Below, piece by piece: positions 1-11,722 of a stretch of 64,000 nucleotides of DNA. The notes beneath the pieces are model-generated. The model was not told the origin of the DNA. It searched no databases and saw nothing but the letters and a program-made list of their open reading frames with translations. The stretch is from Platycnemis pennipes. Lineage: Eukaryota; Arthropoda; Insecta; Odonata; Platycnemididae. A program made the translations under genes and the position numbers. Within the stretch, counting starts at the first letter, position 1. Each line of letters opens with the position of its first letter. The DNA is taken from positions 30,141,773-30,205,772 of the forward strand of contig OW121850.1 in NCBI GenBank assembly GCA_933228895.1, written 5' to 3'.

Positions 1-489
1 TTTCAAATATGCATGTATGTGCCACTACAAATCACAGCGAATCTCCATACTAATTAGATGATAAATTTTCATTCTGAAGATAAGTTACTGCGTTTCCTTT
101 ATTCTTCTTGCACCTAATCACAAGAATTTCCCTCAGTTATCTTGTCTGGAATCTTTCTCGTCTCAGTATTGATATTCGTTACCCAATCTTCTTTCTCTTT
201 ATCTGGCGTTATTTTTTTCCTTCCACTATATTTACAAATAATAATCTTTCTTTGTGATTTCATTTTTTTAAATCAATTTTTGTAGTCGTAACGGCAAATG
301 TATGCTTTAAATCTACTTTTTATTATCTTGTGTCAATTTTGCCTCTGTATTTGAAAATGTCCCCAATTTAAAAAATACCTAGATCACTGAAAAATATGAA
401 GAGGTTTACCCAAATGTATGTGATGTAAAAATTGAGATGTGCAGTATATAAATTTTATTTAATTATAGGGTATAAGATAGGTAAAGTAG
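1..489. other. AT-rich non-coding DNA
   Basis: No open frame with protein-like composition, no tRNA-like box and no repeat shared with the rest of the window was seen here. It is simply the DNA into which the LINE fragment that follows was inserted. Confidence 0.5.
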
Positions 490-953
490 TGTATCAGAAT
501 TAATACAAGAATTAGGGTGGGAATCATTATCAGAGCGTAGGTTGAAGTACAGATTAACTTTATTAGAGAAATTTAAATCGGATAGCTTTACTGAAGATGT
601 TAGGCATATATTAAAAACACCAGCGTATTATGCTAGATTCGACCAGATAAATAAGATTAGAGAGCTATATTGTCGTACTAATAGATTCCAAATGTCATTT
701 TTCCCCCGTACTATAAGAGAGCACAATAGGCAGCATGGCAAAGAGATAGGTAGGGGAAATATTTTAGAGTATTCTGTAGTGCATGATGCATGTATTAACA
801 ACCAATCCCTTAATTACCATCTAGATACTAACACTCTTGTTACCCGAGACCCTATAATAACATGTTTGCATGTCAATAGTGCACGCTTGGTGATCTTCAC
901 CCCCTGCCTCCCACCCTCGCAGTGGCTTGCAGGGTATCGCGTAGATGTAGATA
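490..953 (+). mobile_element. LINE family A, 5'-truncated 3' end (copy 1)
   Basis: The plus strand reads the last part of a non-LTR retrotransposon reverse-transcriptase ORF. It starts near 500 with QELGWESLSERR and continues through a basic segment to the motif SFFPRTIRE (about 694-720), which in many LINEs sits at the very end of ORF2. An untranslated region follows, ending in a short tail (about 897-950) of the form CCCCTGCC ... GTGGCTTGCAGGGTATCGCG and then GTAGATGTAGAT. The same tail recurs at 37348-37409, at 58579-58640 on the other strand, and at 60716-60766. The copy lacks the endonuclease and catalytic reverse-transcriptase core, so it is a dead 5'-truncated insertion. The ORF runs on past the coding part into the tail only because no stop happens to occur. 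The clade (RTE, Jockey, CR1 or other) cannot be set from this piece. Confidence 0.8.
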
Positions 954-1870
954 TTGCTAAAATTTTGATTGCATATAGTGTATTTCTATAGTCTGAGGAA
1001 CGGTCAGAAATTTACAGCGTAACATAAGATGATGAAGCTATATTTATTTTTACCACACGCCATTGAACGTCAACGTTTCACTCCGGTGTATACTTAGACC
1101 ACTGGATACCATCAGCATTACTTTCATTCTCTACACTTGAAAAAAATAAGAAAATGACATCTTCGAACGAGCTCATATCACGATAACTCTGATCGTGAAC
1201 ACACAAACCAACGTCCGGAGCTGTTGGGTATCTTACGCCTCGAAGTCAGCAGTTAATTTAAGCCAGCGTAAGGGTGCCGGGACTATGAAACTGCCGATGC
1301 GTGGATGAAGCCTTGGCTTACCCCAACGAGAGAGTCCAATGTTTAACGAACGATTGCATCCGCGCGCGCGGGAGATTCTTCGATTCCGAAGCCTTTCACG
1401 AACCTTCAATCATTGGCAGACATCGATGGTCATTAGACGCAGGCACCGCGAAACTGGAACGTTTGACAGCGGGAATGATACATACGATTTTGCGTCAATG
1501 GCAGCGAGGGCCAATCTCCTCCATCTCGCTCGCAAAGTCTTTTAACCGCCAACGATTCCAGGCCTTCGCTCGACTCCGATTAGCATACCGAATCGAGGAT
1601 GGAAGAATGAAGAGGGAACAACCGTGGGAATTAATTGGTCCCTGAGGGGAATGGTAAGAAAGAGAGGGCTGGTATGGGAATGAGGTCTTGAGGAAAAGCG
1701 GCGAACCTCACCAATCACTTTCCGAGTTCTCCTCACATGTATAACCTTCAGAGAGAAATGATAAGGTAATGAATGTGCAGTTAAGGAAGAATAATTCAAT
1801 ATTTCTTCGGGTAGCGAGGGAAAGATGAAGGGGTCCACCTTTCCTGGATAATGATACTTCAATGCATGGC
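954..1870. other. Unannotated intergenic or intronic DNA
   Basis: A mixed-composition stretch with short overlapping frames on both strands (1301-1645, 1339-1545, 1542-1862). None resembles a known family and they overlap one another antisense, as expected for chance frames. A short CG-alternating run lies near 1361-1370. Confidence 0.45.
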
Positions 1871-2003
1871 GCCCGGATAGCTCAGTCGGTAGAGAATTAG
1901 GCTTTTAACTTAAGGGTCCAGGGTTCGAGTCCCTGTTCGGGAGAAATTTCCTCCCCTGCCACACGCCCTCGCGGTGGCTTGCAGGGTATCGCGCAGATCA
2001 TTA
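1871..2003 (+). mobile_element. tRNA-Lys-derived SINE with a LINE A tail
   Basis: Bases 1871-1943 align along their whole length with a tRNA-Lys(UUU) gene: acceptor GCCCGGA, A box TAGCTCAGTCGGTAGAG, anticodon loop CTTTTAA, and a B box in GGTTCGAGTCC. The anticodon and T stems still pair. The first acceptor pair (G-A) and one D-stem pair are broken, and no intact 3' end follows, so this is probably not a working tRNA. About nine bases later comes CCCCTGCC ... GGTGGCTTGCAGGGTATCGCG and CAGAT, the same 3' tail as LINE family A. A tRNA head joined to a LINE tail is the standard layout of a SINE that borrows its partner LINE's reverse transcriptase. At about 135 bp it is very short. No clear target-site duplication was found because the 3' side runs into another repeat. 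Confidence 0.8.
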
Positions 2004-2275
2004 TCATCATCACCATCAAGGGTCAACAATCCTAGGATTGGTTTGACGCAGCCCTCCACTCGATTCTTCTATCGGCCAGCCTCTTCATATTAACGTAGTT
2101 CCTCTCTTTCACGTTCTTTACGAGCTGTTCTATATATCTCATACGAGGTCTGCCTTTTCCATTCTTAGATGTAAATGAATAATGCTGCTGAGGTGGCTGC
2201 AGGCCTTTAGGTGGAGGAGGAACCCACATTGCACCATTTCGTCTTATCCCCCAAACCTCTGATCCATCCATCTCA
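2004..2275 (-). mobile_element. LINE family B, reverse-transcriptase C-terminus and 3' tail
   Basis: The minus-strand frame 2271-2032 ends in GKGRPRMRYIEQLV, then MKRLADRRIEWRAASNQS and a stop. This is the usual C-terminal signature of one class of non-LTR retrotransposon ORF2 proteins (a GRPR..Y..Q block, then R..WR.A.NQS). After the stop, still on the minus strand, the sequence becomes a degenerate GATGATGATAATGAT run (about 2030-2000), a typical simple 3' tail of such elements. The catalytic domain is missing. The tail touches the end of the SINE on the other strand, so the two elements meet tail to tail. Confidence 0.75.
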
Positions 2276-3178
2276 CGTTATGAACTGCGGCGTGCCAATA
2301 TCAGGGGATCCGTCACCTCAAAAACAGTCGACATTCGACCTTCCCTTTTATTTAAGCGGGTGAGAACTGGCGAAGCCCTTTGTGGGAGGTCGTTCGGCCG
2401 GATGCATATGTATGTACAGGGTGTCGTATGCATCACGGACGCGAGCAGGCAGTTGGCGCACGGTGCACGATGCGGTTAGGGGTGGCGGGGGGTCGATCGT
2501 AAAGTTAAGGAGGCTTGGAGCCTGGGGAAGAGGGGTGAAGTACGACACACAGGAAGAAAAGCTAGGGAGAGGAGAGGGAGAAACGGTACTCGGCAGAATT
2601 TCGCTTAGCTCTTTTTTTTAGGAAGAACTACGGCAGCGCTCCACCTCACCCCATTTCATCCCTCATTGTGTGGTGAAGGGAAAACTAGACGAAGAGGTTT
2701 GGACATCATTTTAAGCCGTGGTAGCTCCTGACAGGGGGAATGCTGGCAAGGAAGCGACCGTAATGTCTGGTAATCGGGAATAGGAAGTGTATTAAGCATC
2801 TTTTCTCGGCCTTTGTACGGTCTTTTACCCCCAGTTAAATATTTATTCCGCCCGTTTCGTGAGATGGCTCACCCAACTTTGGGAAGATGAGTGTAGCTTT
2901 TTGAGGCTTATAGGTGGCAGATAGGTGGTTGAGAGTGGTTTTGTATTCGCTGGCGTGATCCGTTAAGGGTTAACTTAGCGGTGATTTCAATACTGAATTC
3001 ATGGTGATTACAGCAAATACAACACACTCTAAGGCCACCAAGGCTGGAAGTCCTACATAATTCATTTTCCTAGTCGAGGAAAGTAATCACTTTGATACGT
3101 CACATTGTATGCTGGCTATATATTTTTAGTCGTCATAAATTTGCAATCATTGGAAATTGGAGAGCATAAGTCAATATC
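2276..3178. other. Unannotated DNA
   Basis: Contains a GC-rich stretch near 2380-2600 with antisense overlapping frames (2348-2548 and 2382-2621) that look like chance ORFs, then AT-richer DNA. No splice-flanked coding segment or repeat was recognised. Confidence 0.4.
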
Positions 3179-3590
3179 ATCAAGCATGCCACCAAAATGC
3201 TTCTTAATCTTCAATAGAATTTATCGTGATGAGTACTCTGTAGTTATTTTGCTACTCTTTTTTTAAATCAATTTGAATTAAATTTTGTAATCAATTATTA
3301 ATATTTTTATATCACTAATTACTTTACTCATACCGTTATTTCTCCATTCATTTGAAGTTTTAATATGCATTTTTGGAGGAGTTACATCATTAGTATCAAG
3401 TATGCCACAAATATGCTTCATAATCCTCATTATAATTTAACACGACAACCGCTACGTAGATAATTTGTTGCTATTTTTTAAACGTTGATTGACACTTTGA
3501 ACTAAACTTTGAAATTGATTATTCATATTTTTTATTAACAGATTATTTTTCTCATACCTTTCTTTCTCGTTTCATTTGAAGTTCACTATT
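3179..3590. repeat. Diverged tandem duplication, unit about 216-224 bp
   Basis: Two adjacent AT-rich copies can be lined up. Copy 1 runs from ATCAAGCATGCCACC (3179) to CATTTGAAGTTT (3360). Copy 2 runs from ATCAAGTATGCCAC (3395) to CATTTGAAGTTC (about 3584). Shared landmarks in the same order are ATGCTTC.TAATC, TTGCTA followed by a T-run, a TTGAA.TAAA.TTTG segment, ATTTTTATTA-like runs and CTCATACC. Point changes and small indels are frequent, so the duplication is old. No coding content. Confidence 0.6.
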
Positions 3591-5345
3591 TTTGAACCAG
3601 TTTCTTCCATCGCTTTTAATTAGTATTTTATTTTCAAATAAAAGTTTGACCTTTAGAAATATTGGTAAAATTTGGCAATAAATTCGGTCAAACGCGCAAT
3701 GATGCAAATCGGTGATTGCTGAATTGTATGGTTACATTTCCGAGTTCGCTATCAATCGTGAATAATTTTTAAAGACCATAAGTGATGGTTTAAAAATCCT
3801 TCTAGAAGCGAAGGGAGGAAGGGAGTTACGTCGACGGATTGCCTTTATCCCCTTCTCCCTGAAACGGTTATGCTGCAATCGACGCAGGTGTCCCGATCTC
3901 ACCCCTGCAAACAGTCGAGTGAATCCATCCGGGTTGATCGCGAAATCCGTTCATCCTTATCTCTCACCTTTATATTTACTTATTCCCTGCTCATCACACC
4001 CATCGCAAAAACACGCGCGGGCGTTTGTCTCGCCGAGGAATCCGAGGATGCGTTTCGCTCCCACATTCACGTCTGGGATTTGTCCCGTCGGAATCCTCTT
4101 CGCGACGGCGCGGTGGTCTCCGTGAGCGCGCGGCTCTTGATTACATCTATATCGGAATATCTCCCTTGGGTCAGCACTTGCGGAGCTCAAAGAGAATGGG
4201 GCAGGGTGAAGCGGGAGGGTAGGTTGGGGCGCGATTTTAATCTCGGGAGGAGGAGGAGGAGAAGAACGAACCTCCCTTCTCCATCCTGACGCTGCCAGGG
4301 CTTGTTTATTCTTCCCTGTCCGACGCCTGCCTTACTTCGATGGCGAATCTGAATTCGATTTCATGAGGCGGCGGGCAAAAAGTGTACCGAGGGAGAAGTA
4401 ACGGTAGCATCTCAGTCCTTCCGGCAGGTAATAAGCATTAAGGGGCAGTGTGTGCATGTACGTTTCACTAGGAGTCAAATTTAGGAGATTAGGAATAGCA
4501 TTTAAGTTTGTGATACAAATTAGCCCCCACGCTACATGTCCAGCGGTTTTCGCTTTCCTTCTGTTGAACCATTTTATAAATCATGTTGAACAAGCTATTA
4601 TGATGGCGATTTGAAAATGATCCCCAGCAGCTCGATTCGTGTACTGAATTGAACTGAGTACCCAACCTAAGTATTCTCTCCCATCCCCAGTTTTTGCCAC
4701 TGGTGAGCTCATATTACGGTAACCGGGAGTCCACGGCTGACGTATCACCGACCAGACTCATTTTTTCGTAGTGTGTAGGTATAGTAAGGCGCTTATTGAA
4801 AATGAGCTGATCCAGAGCCTCAACTCTCGGTAGTTTTTATAAGCACATCCCTGTGATTATGTAGTAGTGAAATTGATTTATATTTGCTATAAGCTACAGT
4901 GTGAAATTTTCTTTTGAGAATCTAATTTCCACATTGATGTTTTGTAGAGATGCTTGGTTACGCTTTGGTTTCCGTGTCTTTTATTAGAAAAAAATTGATT
5001 AAATTTGGCGCTGAAGTTGAGAGTGACATTAAAATGACGAACGGTAAATATTTTGAAAATTTTGTTAGCTCGCTAAATTATTATACTGTTTATACCTGAA
5101 ACTCCTTCAAAATATTTTAATAGAGACCTTTGTCCATATTTTCACATATCGTTTGCATTGATGAAAAAATTTATTAATAGAAAGGTAATTTGTCAAAAAT
5201 AACAAAATATACAGACTAATCACTATGTTGGAAATCTATCGTCTTTGTAATTGAATTTCATTTCGAAAAATATTAATAACTGAGATTTTCTATAAGACCA
5301 GAAGAGATGTCACGATATCATTTCTAATAGGGATTCATGATCTTC
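3591..5345. other. Unannotated DNA with a GC-rich patch
   Basis: AT-rich on both sides of a GC-rich block (about 3800-4400) holding several overlapping frames on both strands (3870-4289 is the longest). Their translations are Ser/Arg-rich and unlike any family I know. No tRNA-like or transposon signature was found. Confidence 0.4.
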
Positions 5346-5379
5346 CCGTAAATAATGAAATGATATTCATTATTTACGG
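5346..5379. repeat. 14-bp perfect inverted repeat (hairpin)
   Basis: CCGTAAATAATGAA (5346-5359) and its exact reverse complement (5366-5379) are separated by six bases. The arms are AT-rich except for the outer CCG/CGG. It could be a small palindrome of no function or a relic of a fold-back element; no target duplication is visible. Confidence 0.6.
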
Positions 5380-8284
5380 ACAAAAGTGTACTGTACATCA
5401 TATTGATTCGTGTTTTTCCCGAAAAAGGTGTTGCTTTGTGTTTGTACTACCTTGTGAACTAAATCAGATAATTAACACCGACATAATTGTTATTATATTA
5501 TGTTAAACGATTTCATTTATCTGATTGAAACCTGAAAAGGGATTTTACGTGCCAATAATGAGGTCACAGGTTAGTACCGTCACATTCTTCATTTGTGAAA
5601 TTACTGCGTGGAAAATTACCGCAAGTGGCACAAGAAGGTGACGACAGTGAGACTCGTTCCAACCAGGGAGTGTCTCGAGACTCCGTTCTGAACGCTGATA
5701 TCGCATTACATATCTCCCACCCCCTAGTCATTACGGATCACAATTAGCCTTGGGCGCTGAGTTCAATGCTTTTAGAAAGTGCTTAAGCATTCTAGTGGGC
5801 ACGCACTCGGGGAGTAAATCGTATGCAAAGGCGGTAGGTTGGTAGTCTCCAGTGGGCACCAAGGACTAGTTCCTTTAAAAGGCATCCGCTCCTTGCAGAA
5901 GGGTCCTTGGCCATTTACCCTCCTCGGACAACGAACGCTCCATGTTAGAAGAGACACGAAGCGCTCTCCTGCATGCCAGTCAGCTGCTGTCTTTGCTCCC
6001 GAGTTGCGGCGATACCTACCCGGTCCACCACGTCCAGAACCTCATCGCTCTCTCTCTCTCCCTCGTACGCAACGGAAACGGAGCATTTACATGAGCCCGT
6101 GGAGCTGCCGCCTGTTTGACGCGGGATGAGAATGAGAGGGATGATGAGCTGGGTCCGTGAAGAGACGGGCGGGGCAGCTTTGGAAGCAAAAATTTCAAAA
6201 ATGGGGAAGCAAAGCGGATATGCACGCCTTCCTGACCCCGCTTGAGGCCTAGCTGTGAAACGAGCCGATCCCGACAATGCCTCCTCGTATCATTGGCTTT
6301 AATCGCGGTGGTGGGATCTCCTCGGGAGACGGAAGATGACTAAGGGAAGAGTTAAAAGCATCCCCCTCCCGGTACCCCCCATCCTCCACTCGTCCCCCCC
6401 CACACCCCCGTGGTCCTCTTCGAGACAAGAACTCCTCCCACACCCCTCCGCCGACGCACTCTGCTTCAAAATCCTCGCCCTCTCTAATCAATCCTCCTCG
6501 TGCACTCTCTCCTTTCTCCAGTCCCGTTCGTCCGAATCTAGTCGTCATTCTTCAAGAGCGGCCACCCACGCCCTCATTCACTGTATAAATCAACGGTCGG
6601 ATGCACCTCTAAAAATATACGTGGTCCATTCAGCTCGGGGGGTAGGGGACGGTTGGATGCTGGAGCAGGAAGCTTGCGGGGGTTGGAGATCGCACGGGTG
6701 GTATTACATTCTCCCCCGGGCACAACGGCGTTGCAAACAGTAAAGCGCCAAGTAGGGAACGTTTCTTTTGATAAGTAGGTGAGCCGTGCGGTATATTTTT
6801 CGCCCAACTATTCCCATAACTAAATGGAAATGAATTGTTGCTCTTAGAGGGTGTTGAGTTCGGGATGTGGGAAGAGTTTTGGTGGAAATTAAATACGTGA
6901 GTAGGGGCCGGAGGCGGACTAAGAAATTGTCTCATCTTGTAAGTGGTGTGCTTTGGAAATGTGCCGACTCTTACAAATCGATAGTGGACTCAATTGTGCC
7001 CTACAAGAAATCTCATCAGCCGTGTAAATGTCGGCAAGTGTCGTGAATAGTAACGAGGTCACTGTCTCTGTGATCACCCCGAAGGTTGGTATTACGGGCG
7101 GAGTAACGGTCAATCCATAATACATCCAATGGCGTGTAAAATTCAAACATTCAGGCATTGAGTACTAGTTCCATTTCCTGGACCACATATGGTTTCCCAA
7201 GAAGTTATGATATGTGCAGAAAATCGTGCGTCAAGGATTGTAGGGGGTGTAACCCTAGGGGTTTCACCAATGAGAACTTGGTACTCCCAGATGGTAACCC
7301 GACTGTTGCAAGGAATGGCACAGCACCTATCGGAACATATTTGTATTTAAATTAGGAGCGTAACAAAGAATACGACAGGCGTTCAATGAGATGGTATTTT
7401 TTCAAGTTGCATATCTAATTTATATACTATTATGTTATTGTTTAGACTGATTATTATTTGCTGTACTTGATCATCTCTTCATTGAATACATTATATTTTG
7501 TTATACCTGTTGATCTTCACATAATATTTTATTGAATCTGCACATCCTTTCTTCATAGAGTGACCTATGTTCTTTTTACTTTCGTTTAAGAATGCAAATC
7601 TTTAAAAGTCCATTCAATATCTTACATTTTGGTTGGCTATTTTCAATCCGATGTATTGGCAGATGAAAAATGGTGCCTAGCTCTTGAATATACATTTTGC
7701 CTTTGCAAAATCCGTTTTTCTTTTGGAATAAATGACTTCGTGAAGCGAACTTCAGTCCGATACGCCACTTTAAGAAAAAAAATTAATGGCTTCATAATTC
7801 ATGGAAATTCCGCCTGTCTCCCGAGACGGTCTCGATAAATAAAGCAAATAAGAATGGAATACGCGGACGAGCTCGGGGAAAAAATCGTTATTAATTTGCC
7901 ATTTAACCCGGGATGTGGGGAGCTTTTTTGCATACGTGCCTTGGTCATTGTTCACCCGGAGTTCAACGACCCGGCTTGAACCTCGAGGCGACGGCTTATA
8001 TGAAATTGATTTACCTCGGCATTCTGTCCTCGACACCCACAGAGTTCTTTCGCGAAAAAGTTAACTTCGCCCTGTTAGCGCTTCCCTCCCTCCCCCCTTC
8101 TTTCCCTCGTGACATCCTCACAAACTGCAACAGTCCGGCATTTTTTTTTTAGTTCTCGAGGCAAGACCAAAACCTTGGATTTCGTTTTCATCATCCGTTT
8201 TCTTCGAGGACACTTCCGTCCCACCCACGTCAAGAAAAAATACCCCATCTCCCCCGCGTCAGCCGAAAACACCATGGTTTCGCC
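5380..8284. other. Intergenic or intronic DNA with a GC-rich, pyrimidine-skewed island
   Basis: Bases about 5750-6740 are GC-rich and the plus strand is C/T-rich near 6350-6550, which keeps long frames open on both strands (5945-6277, 6249-6548, 6336-6743 and others). These frames overlap one another and have Ser/Pro/Arg-rich products without domains, so they are treated as chance. A CT dinucleotide run lies near 6045-6062. The flanks are AT-rich with nothing recognisable. Confidence 0.4.
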
Positions 8285-8355
8285 GTGGGGGAATCTAGGA
8301 ATCGAACCCAGATCTCCCACCGCATCGTACCGGCACTGAACTTGACACGAGGCTA
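8285..8355 (-). repeat. tRNA-like SINE head remnant
   Basis: Read on the minus strand there is a clear B-box-like segment GGGTTCGATTCC (complement of 8298-8309), preceded at a tRNA-like distance by a GTTCAGTGCCGG stretch that could be a worn A box. This is a pol III internal promoter arrangement. No body or tail could be matched to the other families. Confidence 0.45.
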
Positions 8356-10571
8356 TGAATAGAGGCAGAGTTTCCAAGAGAGCCAAGAGAGTCACTGCCT
8401 CCCTGGCCTCACTTATACCAGCGGTGACATCACCCAAAGGTGAGCGGATGGAAAGGGAGAGAGATGGAAGAGGGGAGCTGTCGTGCTTTTCGTTCCTCGA
8501 GCGAAATTACGGCCCTCCACAATACAGCTCACTTTAATCCCTCATATCAGATTAGTTTAACTCACCAGATGACTCACCGGGGTACTCAATGGTCTTCTTA
8601 TGGCTAGCGTGGTCATTTAGGGCTAAATCAACAACCGTAAGACGGCCGCTGGCTAAAATAATACGCGACGGAAAATTTTTACCTTGGTATAGAAAAACAA
8701 GTGTGATTCTGGCACTGTTTCTGCCGTTATTCTATAACTGTATTTTTCAGCTAAGAGATAACAGTTGGCCAAGAGTATTAGCTCGTGATAGTCTTGCTCA
8801 ACTTTGAAGCTAGTGTTTGCACTATTCTATTCTACCTAAGCTTTTGGCTGAGTGGCGAAAATCTATATATCATAATGTTCTTTTATGAAGCGAAGGTTTA
8901 AATAGGTGATAACTGATAATACTAAATATTATAAAAATTTTTATTGTCTGATAACGATACCTTACGGTCAAATCAAAGCAGTCATGGTTTTCCAAATTTT
9001 ATTTGAATTCCCCTGCTAAGGAAATGTTTCCGTCCATGCGATTATTATTTAAAATAAAAACTGTAAAAATCAACTTTACTTTTTTTATGGGGCCATTTTA
9101 GTTCTCACCATCGCTTACTTACTTATCTTACTACCTCTTAATCTAAGGGTGTGGCGCTATCATGCAAATTCAACCATATAAATGCCAGAAAGTAGTATTT
9201 TGTCAAGATCAAAGATGATGCAGAAATATTGAAAAAAATTACCTCCTGGTAGAAAATTGTATTTTTGACTTCATGCAATGTGTTCCAGAAAATCAGAATG
9301 ACCAATTAATTTTGATTGGTACTTAAAGAAAATGAAGTTCTTAGCTCAGCCAACGTTTTCAAAATCACGGTGTTTCAGGGCTGGAGTTATATTTGTGTTC
9401 AATTTAAGTAATGCTGGTCGGTATGATTGGAAAACATAAAGTGAGGATCTTTACAGTTGCGGTTGTTTTTTTGTGGATTTAAGTCTTTTTCCACAAACGT
9501 GACTTGAACTAGGTGCTAATTAGCAATCAAGGAGCTTATTATGCATTCAGTTTCATGCAAGAGCATTGAAATGCGAATAAAAAACTCAGAATTAATCTAT
9601 CAAAGGAACAATTTAAGGGTGAACTAGAATCTATCTCTTTTGTTTTGCTCTCGTATTACGCCTTGCTTGCACATGAGCATGTAATACGGCCTACCGCCTG
9701 GGTGATATCGCCGGAGGCCCGATTCATTCTTGGAATGGGGAAGAGAGCGCATGCCGTTAGTTGATTACATCGACTGGGCTTCCTCTCGAGCGAGCGAAAC
9801 AACACGAGCGTGCACGATGAATGACCTTGGATTTTTTGCGCACGAATGCAATTCCTTGAGGCTGCTTTGTTCAGAAACATCCTATTGTCCCTTTGTCTAT
9901 GCTAGATGATTCAATAAAAGATACACGATATAAAACTTCCCTATAGCATCACTGACCGAAAGGCATTTTATGTCAGATATGACTAGCGTACTTTAGAACT
10001 CTGGCATTGAGCGAAAAACATCTCGTCTAACGGCTGTAACATTTATTGGTGCAATCAGTTTCCAGCAAATAGATAAGACGGAGTTTTCCCTTTACTAATC
10101 GAATGACCATCGATTGATTCATTGAATGAACCGGGGAATTCATTGGAAGGTAAAATTGAATGCTTTATCATCATTTTACTCCGAGTATGTACAAGAAATT
10201 GCCAACATGGGTATAATATTTCATTCATAATTTTCATGAAGGGCGATGGCAAAAAATCGGTGCATTGGTCTGAGGATTTCCTTTTCTATTATTTGAATGA
10301 TGTAGTTTGTATGACTCCATAACTTCAGTTCAAACCATTTTTATGCTCCTAATGGTATTGGAACATTTTTTTAGCGATGATATATATAATTCCTAAAATA
10401 AGAAATTCTTTCTCGGGGAAAAGTAATGCTTGGCTAACTAAGTGAAGATTTGGTTTGATAGGTTAGAAAAGGATGTTAAGTTGACTAGATTCACATTGGA
10501 GTCTGAGAGAGAATGAGCGTTTTTTTGCCTAGGCCCAATTTCATTTTCATTTATTTGCGTCTTGATTAGTA
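8356..10571. other. Unannotated AT-rich DNA
   Basis: Short frames only (60-76 codons), none with protein-like character. No repeat shared with the rest of the window and no tRNA-like promoter was noticed. A GC-richer patch lies at about 9650-9800. Confidence 0.4.
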
Positions 10572-10594
10572 TCATAACTGTGACACAGTTATGA
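10572..10594. repeat. Near-perfect 23-bp palindrome
   Basis: TCATAACTGTG (10572-10582) and CACAGTTATGA (10584-10594) are exact reverse complements around one central base. With a one-base centre it is more likely to be a dimeric protein-binding site or a chance palindrome than an RNA hairpin. Confidence 0.55.
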
Positions 10595-11715
10595 GGGGTG
10601 TTATTTCATTCCTTTCTGGCAGGCTACCGAGATAGCTCACTTTCTTAACTGTCTCCTCCAGCAAAAAGCTGACATTTACAATCTGAAGTAAGGATACTGT
10701 TTTTCTTTAGTTCATGTCGATGATTGTTGAAGTGAAAAAACACTCAAATTCAAGTGAAAATGACGGTTATCTATAAATAAAACTTCACAACTCTATTGTC
10801 AGAATTATCCGTGATTCCATCTTTACAGTAGGGCACGCACGTGATAGGATCGTGATCACTTAAGTTCGTTCTTAACTATTCTTAGCCTTTTCATGTCAAA
10901 CTTAATGTTGGCGTACTTACGAATTGAATGAAAGACCATTAAGGCCGTGCTCGTAGGAAAAATGCGAGGTCAGCGAGAGTGAATCAGGAAAAGGGGTCAG
11001 ATTTTGTTTGAGATGAAGAAGGGTAGTACGTACGTGAGGTTGAGGAAAAAGCGTAAGGCGTTGGGCAGATGTAAAAGCCGAAATGTGATCCATTGAAGCT
11101 TGCCTTTACCAATTAATTGGTGGCTTAACTAAGTAAATATCCCAGTATTCCCAGATGTTAGGCACCCCATGTAACTCTCGGGAGAGAACAAGTTAACTTG
11201 TAAGGACTGTGATAAGGTAGACATCAGTAAAAATGGGTAAAATTTGAAAATTAGGGCCAACGAACATCACCGGTGCTTAGTTAATTTCCACGTGGAAAAG
11301 TGCAAATTCTCCAAACACTTGGTGGAGAGAAGGCTCTGGAGTAACTTTAACCCCTGAATATTACACGTGGAGAAGAAAGCAAAAAAAAGGTGACGCTCTG
11401 AAGGAGGTAGAGATTCAAAAATGAAACTAGTTGTAAAATTAAATAATATGTGAGAAAGAAACTAAGGGTCATATTCAGAATCTCGACTTTAGTCTCACTT
11501 CTACTACTTTCATCGTAAAATATAATTTTGGGATTGAGAATGGTACTCAAATTTTCCTCGATATGGTTCGAAAAGGTAAAAAAATACTCTTCAGCGTCAC
11601 GGTAAGAAGTGATACCACCTTGCAGATAGTATCTGTGCACCAATACGACTGGTCTTTGTGATTTATAGCGGTGACATTGAGCTAGGAAAATAAGTGAGAT
11701 CGTTCATAATAGTAG
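10595..11715. other. Probable intron of the minus-strand gene, downstream side
   Basis: Lies just beyond the strong donor at 11716-11722, so on the minus strand it should be the start of the next intron. A 98-codon minus-strand frame (11347-11643) is AT-rich and Phe/Leu/Ile/Tyr-rich without a recognisable domain. I did not accept it as an exon. Confidence 0.45.
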
Positions 11716-11722
11716 ACTTACC
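11716..11722 (-). promoter_or_regulatory. 5' splice site (donor) of the large exon
   Basis: On the minus strand the sequence reads CTTACG then GTAAGTCT, a full match to the metazoan donor core GTAAGT. The last exon base is 11722. Its distance from the acceptor makes the exon 1341 nt, exactly 447 codons in the main frame. Confidence 0.75.

Noticed and set aside
1871..1943. A functional tRNA-Lys gene
   Set aside because: The first acceptor pair and one D-stem pair are broken and a LINE-type tail follows, so a SINE head fits better, though a tRNA scan would be the proper test.
11347..11643. A next exon of the minus-strand gene
   Set aside because: The frame is AT-rich and Phe/Leu/Tyr-rich, unlike the accepted exon, and I found no clear acceptor and donor pair around it.
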